NCBI GenBank assembly: GCA_002342985.1
Contig: DDRC01000020.1
Location: 891 to 20,346, forward strand
Reading direction: 5' to 3'
Source: Flavobacteriales bacterium UBA2426
GTDB taxonomy: Bacteria > Bacteroidota > Bacteroidia > Flavobacteriales_F > PHOS-HE28
Length of the DNA stretch: 19,456 bases
In this document: positions 13,627 to 19,456 of the stretch, piece after piece
Position numbering within the stretch: position 1 is the stretch's first letter
Layout of the letters: the number at the start of each line of letters is the position of its first letter
The notes under the pieces: model-generated
The model's database searches: none
The model's input: only the letters and a program-made list of their open reading frames with translations
What the model was told of the DNA's origin: nothing
Translations under genes and position numbers: made by a program

Positions 13627-16055
13627 ACTTCCACGAACGGCTGCGCGCCGCATGCATCCTGCTGCTCATCGCGGGCTCAGGCCCCATCGCTGCGCAGACG
13701 ATAACGGTGGTGGATGCCAGTTCGCTGCTGCCATTGGAAGGGGCGCACCTGACCAGCGACCTGCCGGGGACCGCCGCCACCACCGACGCCAAGGGCCGGG
13801 CCTCCATCGCAGGCTTCGCAGCAGCGCGTGCGATCCGCGTTGCGCACCTCGGCTACCTGCCGGCATCAATAGCCCCGGATGCGCAGGACGGCGCGATCGT
13901 GCGGCTGCAGCGCCAGGCCGTTGGGCTGGATGAGGTCGTCATCGCCGCCAACCGCTTCGAGGACCGCAGACGCGACGTGCCGGAGCAGGTGGATGCTATC
14001 GGGCGAGAGCGGATGGGCTTCCTGAACCAGCCGACCACGCCTGGCCTGCTGGAGAGCAGCGGCACGCTCTACGTGCAGCGCAGTCAGATGGGCGGTGGCA
14101 GTCCGGTGATCCGCGGCTTCGAGGCGAGCAGGGTCCTGCTCGTCGTGGACGGCGTAAGGCTCAACAACGCCATTTACCGCGCCGGCCATTTGCAGGATCT
14201 GATGACCGTGGACCAGAACGCCCTGGAGCGCATCGAGGTGATCAGCGGCCCGGGTTCGGTGGTGTACGGCAGCGATGCGCTGGGCGGGGTCATCCACCTC
14301 ATCACCCGCCAACCCCGATTCCGCGATACCACGGGCACGGGCCTCCATGGTGCGGCGCTGCTGCGCCTGAGTTCCGCCAATGGGGAGCGCACCGGCAGTG
14401 CCACGCTGGAGCTGCGCAGAAGGCGCATCGCGTCGTTCACCAGCATCACAGCCAGTGGATTCGGCGATCTGCGCGCCGGCTCCGTGCGCGATCCCCGCTA
14501 CGGTGACTGGGGCGTGAAGCCCTTCGTGGTGCGCACCATCGATGGCCGCGATTCCGTGTTCGCCAACCCCGACCACCGGGTGCTGGCCCCGACCGGCTAT
14601 GAGCAGCTCGACATCCTGCAGAAGCTTCGGCTGCGGACCGGTGCGGTGATGCATACGGTGAACGCTCAGCTGAGCACGAGCAGCGCCATTCCCCGCTACG
14701 ATCGACTGAGCGAGTACGCCGCAGACAGCTCGGGCCGGATCATCCCGGCCTACAGCGAGTGGTACTATGGGCCGCAGCAGCGGTTCCTGCTGGCCTACAC
14801 CCTGGAGGCCCAGCGCGCACAGGGGGCCTTCGGCCGGATGCGCCTCACACCGTCCTACCAGGCCATCGCTCAGAGCCGGCACTCCCGGAGCTTCGGGAGC
14901 AGCCGCATCGGCCGCCGCTTCGAGCGGGTGCAGGTGCTGGGCCTGAGCGTCGACTTCGAGAAGCGACATGGCCGCCACCAGCTGCGCTACGGCGCTGAGG
15001 CGTATGCGAACAGCGTGGGATCCGAGGCGCATCGCGAGCACATCAGCACCGGGGAACGCACCTACCTCGGCACCCGCTATCCCAGCGGTGGCGCTGCGAT
15101 GAGCAGCTTCGCCGCCTATGCCATCGATGCGGTGAGCTTGGGTGAGCACTGGGTGCTTACCGGCGGCTTGCGCGCAAGTCACGTCGGCCTGCAAGCCCGC
15201 TTCGATGACGACCAGGGCTACCGCTTCCTGCAAGGGCGGTTCACGCAGCGCAATGCGGCCCTCAACGGCCGCCTCGGAGCCGTATTCACCACCAGCACCG
15301 GCTGGCGTTTCACCGCCCTGCTGAGTTCGGGGTTCCGCGCGCCCAACGTGGATGACCTGGCCAAGGTCTTCGACAGCACGCCGGGCACGGTGGTCGTCCC
15401 TAATCCTGACCTGCGCCCGGAACGCACCGTCAATCTCGAGGCGGGTGCAGCCAGGACCATCGGCGAGCGGTTGCATGTGGAGGCGGTCGCCTTCCGCACC
15501 TGGTACATGGATGCGCTGGTGGTGGAGCCCTTTCGCTACAACGGCCTCGATAGCATCGACTATGACGGCACCTTGAGCCGCGTAACAGCCTTGACGAATG
15601 CCCGGCAGGCCTACTTGCTCGGCGCACAGGGCAGACTCTCGCTGGCCGTCACCAAGGCGCTGCTGCTCACTGCGGGGCTTACGCACACCTACGGCCGCGT
15701 GCGGACCGCAGGCGGACCCCGCCCCTTGGACCATGTGCCCCCAACCTATGGCCGGGCCGGCCTGCTCCTGCGCGGGAGCCGGCTGGAGGCGGAGGCCTAT
15801 GCGCTCTTCAATGGCTGGAAGCGGCTTTCCGATACGGATGCCACCCCGGGGAGCGAGGACAACCTGCAGTATGCCACGCCCGATGGCACGCCCGCTTGGT
15901 GGACCATCAATGCCCGCTGCTCCTTCGCCCTCAGCAGCCGCCTCCAGCTGCAGGCCGCCATGGAGAACATCGCCGACCTTCATTACCGCACCTTTGCCAG
16001 CGGGGTGAGCGCACCAGGGCGCAATGCGCAGATCAGCCTGCGGGTGCACTGGTGA
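13617..16055 (+). CDS. TonB-dependent outer-membrane receptor
   Basis: 812 residues. A signal peptide covers about 1-27 ([15 protein letters not shown]). Residues 28-100 form a carboxypeptidase-regulatory-like domain ([36 protein letters not shown]). A TonB-box-like DEVVIAANR lies at 105, then the plug domain with [35 protein letters not shown] and [19 protein letters not shown] (about 160-225). The rest is a barrel of about 22 strands with late motifs [20 protein letters not shown] and [15 protein letters not shown], ending in AQISLRVHW with a C-terminal aromatic residue for BAM recognition. The plug sequence resembles haem/haemoglobin and colicin-receptor-like types, but the ligand is uncertain. 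No SusD-like partner is present. The ATG at 13617 lies within the last codons of the DUF6427 gene. Confidence 0.93.
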   Translation: MGLNFHERLRAACILLLIAGSGPIAAQTITVVDASSLLPLEGAHLTSDLPGTAATTDAKGRASIAGFAAARAIRVAHLGYLPASIAPDAQDGAIVRLQRQAVGLDEVVIAANRFEDRRRDVPEQVDAIGRERMGFLNQPTTPGLLESSGTLYVQRSQMGGGSPVIRGFEASRVLLVVDGVRLNNAIYRAGHLQDLMTVDQNALERIEVISGPGSVVYGSDALGGVIHLITRQPRFRDTTGTGLHGAALLRLSSANGERTGSATLELRRRRIASFTSITASGFGDLRAGSVRDPRYGDWGVKPFVVRTIDGRDSVFANPDHRVLAPTGYEQLDILQKLRLRTGAVMHTVNAQLSTSSAIPRYDRLSEYAADSSGRIIPAYSEWYYGPQQRFLLAYTLEAQRAQGAFGRMRLTPSYQAIAQSRHSRSFGSSRIGRRFERVQVLGLSVDFEKRHGRHQLRYGAEAYANSVGSEAHREHISTGERTYLGTRYPSGGAAMSSFAAYAIDAVSLGEHWVLTGGLRASHVGLQARFDDDQGYRFLQGRFTQRNAALNGRLGAVFTTSTGWRFTALLSSGFRAPNVDDLAKVFDSTPGTVVVPNPDLRPERTVNLEAGAARTIGERLHVEAVAFRTWYMDALVVEPFRYNGLDSIDYDGTLSRVTALTNARQAYLLGAQGRLSLAVTKALLLTAGLTHTYGRVRTAGGPRPLDHVPPTYGRAGLLLRGSRLEAEAYALFNGWKRLSDTDATPGSEDNLQYATPDGTPAWWTINARCSFALSSRLQLQAAMENIADLHYRTFASGVSAPGRNAQISLRVHW

Positions 16056-16066
16056 AGGCGGCGGGC

Positions 16067-16074
16067 TACCTTCG
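16067..16074 (+). promoter_or_regulatory. -7 box directly before purQ
   Basis: TACCTTCG, followed by CCGC and the ATG at 16079. The four-base gap implies a transcript beginning at or within the start codon if this box is active. It also lies 12 bases after the receptor stop codon, so purQ could be read through from upstream as well. Confidence 0.5.
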
Positions 16075-16078
16075 CCGC

Positions 16079-16768
16079 ATGAAGTTCGGCGTCGTCACCT
16101 TCCCCGGCAGCAATTGCGATGAGGACATGATCCATGTGCTGGAAACGCTCTTCCAGCAGCCCGTGGAGCGCCTCTGGCACAAGGAGCACGACCTGAAGGG
16201 CGTGGACATGGTGGTGCTGCCCGGCGGATTCAGCTACGGCGACTACCTGCGCAGCGGCGCCATCGCGCGCTTCTCGCCCATCATGCAGGAGGTGGCCGCG
16301 CATGCCAGGAAGGGCGGGCTGGTGCTCGGTGTGTGCAATGGCTTCCAGGTGCTCTGTGAGGCGGGGCTGCTGCCCGGCGCGCTGCTGCACAACGCCGGAC
16401 AGAAGTTCATCTCGAAGAATGTCTTCATCCGGCGCGGCACGGCCGATACCGCGCTCACCAACGCGGTGCCCGACAAGGCGCTGAAGATCCCCATCGCGCA
16501 CGGCGAAGGCCGCTACCACGCGGATGCCGATACGCTGAAGGCACTGAAGGACAGCGACCGCATCCTCTTCCGCTATTGCGACGAGCAGGGCAAGGTGACC
16601 GAGGAGGCCAACCCCAACGGCAGCAAGGACAACATCGCCGGCGTGTGCAACAAGGGCCGCAACGTCTTCGGCATGATGCCGCACCCGGAGCGTGCCTGCG
16701 ACGAGCGGCTGGGCAATACCGAAGGAAGGAGCCTGTTCGAGTCCTTGCTGAAAGCGGTTCCCGCCTGA
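16079..16768 (+). CDS. purQ: FGAM synthase glutaminase subunit PurQ
   Basis: 229 residues, normal for the stand-alone PurQ subunit. It supplies ammonia from glutamine to PurL in the fourth step of de novo purine synthesis. It is a class I glutamine amidotransferase: [14 protein letters not shown] at the N-terminus, [19 protein letters not shown], and the nucleophile elbow [12 protein letters not shown] with catalytic Cys near residue 86. [13 protein letters not shown] at about 197-209 carries the catalytic His and the Glu two residues later. A separate PurQ implies a separate PurL and PurS elsewhere; neither is in the window. The stop TGA directly abuts the stop of the convergent CotH gene. 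Confidence 0.96.
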   Translation: MKFGVVTFPGSNCDEDMIHVLETLFQQPVERLWHKEHDLKGVDMVVLPGGFSYGDYLRSGAIARFSPIMQEVAAHARKGGLVLGVCNGFQVLCEAGLLPGALLHNAGQKFISKNVFIRRGTADTALTNAVPDKALKIPIAHGEGRYHADADTLKALKDSDRILFRYCDEQGKVTEEANPNGSKDNIAGVCNKGRNVFGMMPHPERACDERLGNTEGRSLFESLLKAVPA

Positions 16769-18808
16769 TCAAGGCACCAGGCTGCGCATCACGGGCCGCA
16801 GGCTCTTGGTCTTCCATAGGTCGATCGCTCCGGAGGCAGTACTGAGGCCGGTGCCTTTCCAGCCCGTGAATTCCTGTCCTTCGGAGGCACGCAGCTCGAT
16901 CCGCATGGGCACGCCCTCGAAGCAGCGTACAGCATGCTTGCCTGGTGAGAGCGCGAGCCCTTCGAGCAGCAGTTGGCCTTGATCGGCGCGCGGCGCTTCG
17001 ATAATGGTCTCGTGCAGGCGCCGCCTGGTGCTTTTAGCCAGGTGCGCGAAGAGGTGCGCAGGGCGTTGCGCTGCGAAGCCCTTCATCTCAGTGAGCGATG
17101 CTTCCGGCGTGGGCATGTCGAGCTGCAAGTCCCAGCGCTTGAAGTCGGCGGCGAGGTCGTCGGTATGCGCGTGATAGAGGCTGTCAGCGATGGCGGGGAC
17201 CTGCAGGAATGCCGTTGCTTGCAGCGCGGTGATGCGCGCCAGCAAGCGCTGCTGCAATTCCGCATGCGCGAGCAGCTGCGGTACGAAGGGCGTTTCGGGC
17301 AGCGTGGCCAGCGACATGCGCTGCACGCTGTTCTCGTGCGGCGGCGCCCACAGGTCCATGTCGAAGAGCACCCAGCGCCAGCGGCCATCGCGCTCGCGCG
17401 GCCGGTAGCAGCGCACGTTCAGTTCATGATCGGCACGGCCCGTCCAGAGGTCGATGCACGCGAGGTCGATCAGGCTCCGCGTGTCGATCACCGCCTCGAT
17501 GCTGTCGATGGAGGCGCCGCGCACCAGCAGGTCGCGCGACCGGAGGAAGTGGTCGTCCTTGCCGCTGCGCTCGGTGGCAGCCGGCCCTTCCAGTACATCG
17601 AGGGCTTCGGCGTTGCTGCGTTGCTTCAGCCATTCGGCATCCTTCGCGGGCATCCAGCGGTAGAGGCCCCAGTATGCGCCGTTGAGGTAGAGCGGCTTCG
17701 CCACGGAGGGCTGCACCAGCGCATGCAGGTTGAATCGCTGCACGAGCTGCTCCATCACCGTATTGCGCAGGAAGGCGTTGGGTGAGGCATCGGCGCGCAG
17801 GACGCCCTCCTGAACGCGTGTGCCGTCGCTGAAGGCGAAGCCGGCTGAAGGGCTGTCGTATCGGTTACGCGCGTGGAGCTTGAAGGAGCGCTTGCCCAGG
17901 CCCCGCGAGCCGCTTCCGAAAAGGCGGACGCCCACGGGCGTGGCCATGCTGTCGATGCGCGCGATGGCGCTGCGCTCCCAGGGCATGCCGTGCCGGGTGT
18001 GGTTCTGTGCCGCGCCAGGGTTGTAGATGCCGGTGCTGTCGCCCCACAGGTCCTGCGGATCCAGCGCGAGCGCGAAGCCTTCACCGGCATGGCCATTCGC
18101 CGGCACCAGGAGAACGGATTCTTCTCCAACGAGGCGATCATGCTGCAACGCGATGGCGCGAACAACATTTCCGGGCGTGACATCCACGGGTTCCACATAA
18201 AGGGTGGCAGCGCTTCCGCGCGGGTCGCTGCCGTCAACTGTGAAGCGCACTTCGCCTTCGGCCGTTGCGATCAAGCGGCCTTGGACATCGAGTGTGAGCT
18301 GCGGCGCGTTGCTGAAGCCATGCGCGATGTTGCTCGCCTTGTTCGCTGCGCCGGGTGTGGGCTGCGCGAAGAGGCTCCAGGCCTTCTGGCCATCAGGCGC
18401 ACGGCCCATGCTGGTGTTGGCGCGCAGGGCCGGATAGGAGAAGAGGTCGGCGATCGTGAGCCCATCGGGCGCGATCAGCAGCACCGCGCCTCCTTGCTTC
18501 TCCAAGGTGAAGCCCAGGTGCTGCCCGCCGCGCTCCGGGTGCCCGTCGCACAGCAGGAGCAAATGGCCCTTGGCCTGAACCCGCAACGGCGCATCGATCA
18601 CGTGCTGCCGGCCGTTGATGGCGATGCGCCAGTCCAGCAGGTCAATCGGGTTCGCGCTGGTGTTGAAGAGCTCGATCCAATCGGGCGTGCGGCCTTCGGC
18701 GTCTGCGTAGCAGCCGTGGTTGCTGGCGCAGAGCTCGTTGATCAGCAGGCCCTGGCCATGCGCGAGCATGGTGGACAACCCGAGTGAAGCGGCCAGAAGA
18801 ATCCTCAC
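16769..18808 (-). CDS. Secreted lamin-tail domain / CotH-like protein
   Basis: 679 residues from GTG at 18808. Signal peptide at about 1-19 ([17 protein letters not shown]). A lamin-tail domain (LTD) spans about 20-150: [30 protein letters not shown], and the closing [10 protein letters not shown] chitobiase/FN3-like segment follows at about 170-235 ([19 protein letters not shown]). The CotH kinase-like domain at about 285-580 has [36 protein letters not shown] and VLFDMDLW, whose DMD fits the metal-binding region. The family's usual Y-x-L-x-E after the YWG motif reads YRWMP here, so catalysis is doubtful. The last ~70 residues have an [21 protein letters not shown] repeat similar to InlB-B folds; no type IX sorting domain is visible. 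Probably exported, perhaps surface-associated; function unknown. It lies 31 bases downstream of metG. Confidence 0.88.
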   Translation of the reverse strand: MRILLAASLGLSTMLAHGQGLLINELCASNHGCYADAEGRTPDWIELFNTSANPIDLLDWRIAINGRQHVIDAPLRVQAKGHLLLLCDGHPERGGQHLGFTLEKQGGAVLLIAPDGLTIADLFSYPALRANTSMGRAPDGQKAWSLFAQPTPGAANKASNIAHGFSNAPQLTLDVQGRLIATAEGEVRFTVDGSDPRGSAATLYVEPVDVTPGNVVRAIALQHDRLVGEESVLLVPANGHAGEGFALALDPQDLWGDSTGIYNPGAAQNHTRHGMPWERSAIARIDSMATPVGVRLFGSGSRGLGKRSFKLHARNRYDSPSAGFAFSDGTRVQEGVLRADASPNAFLRNTVMEQLVQRFNLHALVQPSVAKPLYLNGAYWGLYRWMPAKDAEWLKQRSNAEALDVLEGPAATERSGKDDHFLRSRDLLVRGASIDSIEAVIDTRSLIDLACIDLWTGRADHELNVRCYRPRERDGRWRWVLFDMDLWAPPHENSVQRMSLATLPETPFVPQLLAHAELQQRLLARITALQATAFLQVPAIADSLYHAHTDDLAADFKRWDLQLDMPTPEASLTEMKGFAAQRPAHLFAHLAKSTRRRLHETIIEAPRADQGQLLLEGLALSPGKHAVRCFEGVPMRIELRASEGQEFTGWKGTGLSTASGAIDLWKTKSLRPVMRSLVP

Positions 18809-18812
18809 GCGC

Positions 18813-18820
18813 CGAAAGTA
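18813..18820 (-). promoter_or_regulatory. -7 box of the lamin-tail/CotH gene
   Basis: On the minus strand TACTTTCG, followed by GCGC and the GTG start at 18808. It lies in the 31-base gap after metG, so the gene need not depend on metG read-through. The four-base gap to the start codon is the same as at purQ. Confidence 0.5.
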
Positions 18821-18839
18821 GAGCGCTTGGTCTTGTGCC

Positions 18840-19456
18840 TCAGCGCACCTCCGCCCCCGGCCCGATCACCTCCTTCGGCTGCACGAACACCAGCTTGCCG
18901 GTGGCATCCTCGGCCATCAGCACCATGCCCTGGCTCTCCACCCCGCGCATCTTCCGGGGCTCGAGGTTGGCCACCAGCACCACCTGCTGTCCGGGCAGTT
19001 GCTCCGGCGCGTAGTGCATGGCGATGCCGCTGACCACGGTGCGCGGCTGCGCCTCGCTGATGTCGATGCTCAGCTTCAACAGCTTGTCGGCCTTCGGCAC
19101 GCGCTCGGCCGCAACGATGGTGCCCACGCGGAGGTCGAGTTTCGCGAAGTCGTCGAAGGCAATGTTCGCATTAGCCACTGTGGCGGCATGAGCAGAACCA
19201 GGAGCAGGGGCAAGGGCAGAGGCAGGGGTTGTCTCGACCGGCGCATTCGCATGCAGGCGATCGATCTCCGGCTGGATCTCCGCGTCGGTGATGGGCTTGA
19301 AGAGGTGCTCGGGCTTGCCCAGCGTCTGACCTTCACCGATCAGGTCACTGCGGAAGGCCTCGTTCCACGGCAGCACACCGATGCCCAGCATCCGGCGCAG
19401 CTTCGTGGTGGTGTGCGGCAGGAAGGGCTCCAGCACGATGCTGAGCACCGCCGCGA
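18840..19456 (-). CDS. metG: Methionyl-tRNA synthetase, C-terminal part
   Basis: The gene enters from beyond the window end; about 205 C-terminal residues are present. The first visible part is the end of the anticodon-binding domain (LEPFLPHTTTKLRRMLGIG, then LGKPEHLFKPITDAEI). A ~35-residue Ala/Pro/Thr-rich linker follows, then the appended tRNA-binding (EMAP/Trbp111-like) domain: FDDFAKLDLRVGTIVAAERV, PKADKLLKLSIDI, VVSGIAMHYAPEQLPGQQVV and NLEPRKMRGVESQGMVL. This is the long form of MetRS, which charges initiator and elongator tRNA-Met; the C-terminal domain dimerises the enzyme and binds tRNA. The catalytic HIGH and KMSKS region is outside the window. Confidence 0.96.
   Translation of the reverse strand, partial: AAVLSIVLEPFLPHTTTKLRRMLGIGVLPWNEAFRSDLIGEGQTLGKPEHLFKPITDAEIQPEIDRLHANAPVETTPASALAPAPGSAHAATVANANIAFDDFAKLDLRVGTIVAAERVPKADKLLKLSIDISEAQPRTVVSGIAMHYAPEQLPGQQVVLVANLEPRKMRGVESQGMVLMAEDATGKLVFVQPKEVIGPGAEVR

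Noticed and set aside
13866..16049. A 727-codon open frame on the minus strand opposite the TonB-dependent receptor
   Set aside because: It mirrors the receptor gene and its translation is His/Gly/Ala/Pro-rich low-complexity with no domain; long antisense frames are expected in GC-rich genes with strong third-position bias.
1..19456. tRNA or rRNA genes, CRISPR arrays, insertion sequences, phage or defence genes
   Set aside because: Reading both strands I found no cloverleaf-like tRNA, no spaced direct repeats, no transposase or integrase motifs and no terminal inverted repeats.

Overview
This is a GC-rich (roughly 65% by eye), densely coding bacterial chromosome segment. Several things point to Bacteroidota, most likely a high-GC Flavobacteriales lineage. 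There is a DUF6427-type membrane protein next to a short membrane protein and purD. There is a TonB-dependent receptor with an N-terminal carboxypeptidase-regulatory-like domain, and a lamin-tail/CotH protein. The anti-sigma protein is of the zinc-less Bacteroidota kind. Genes are preceded by a recurring TAnnTTYG box, a GC-tolerant form of the Bacteroidota -7 element TAnnTTTG, rather than by strong Shine-Dalgarno sites.

Layout. 1-136 is the 3' end of lepA (+). 123-1543 is a two-gene envelope polysaccharide pair on the minus strand (serine-acetyltransferase-like acyltransferase and GT2 glycosyltransferase). 1622-5090 is an ECF sigma / anti-sigma operon followed by a secreted TonB-C-like protein and an outer-membrane beta-barrel protein. 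5242-5994 is yebC. 6363-8276 (-) is a NIT/HAMP/HisKA_2 histidine kinase. 8370-9911 is an acyl-CoA carboxylase beta subunit. 10245-10877 is a secreted thioredoxin-fold protein. 11053-12363 is purD. 12365-12544 (-) is a small membrane protein. 12661-16055 is DUF6427 overlapping a TonB-dependent receptor, and 16079-16768 is purQ. 16769-18808 (-) is the lamin-tail/CotH protein, and 18840 to the window end (-) is the 3' part of metG.

The most interesting unit is 1569-5090. The motif TGTAAC-N16/17-CGTC(G/C)CAT occurs upstream of the ECF sigma gene, the TonB-C-like gene and the barrel gene, each time 49-55 bases before the start codon, and I saw no other copy in the window. It reads as a self-contained ECF regulon: an autoregulated sigma factor, an anti-sigma built from three 70-residue repeats and a membrane anchor, and two exported envelope targets.

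A second theme is gene packing. Three convergent pairs end by overlap or direct abutment. Three genes (purQ, the CotH gene, the kinase) have a -7-like box ending only 4-5 bases before the start codon, which would predict leaderless or nearly leaderless mRNAs. No tRNA, rRNA, CRISPR array, insertion sequence or phage gene was seen.
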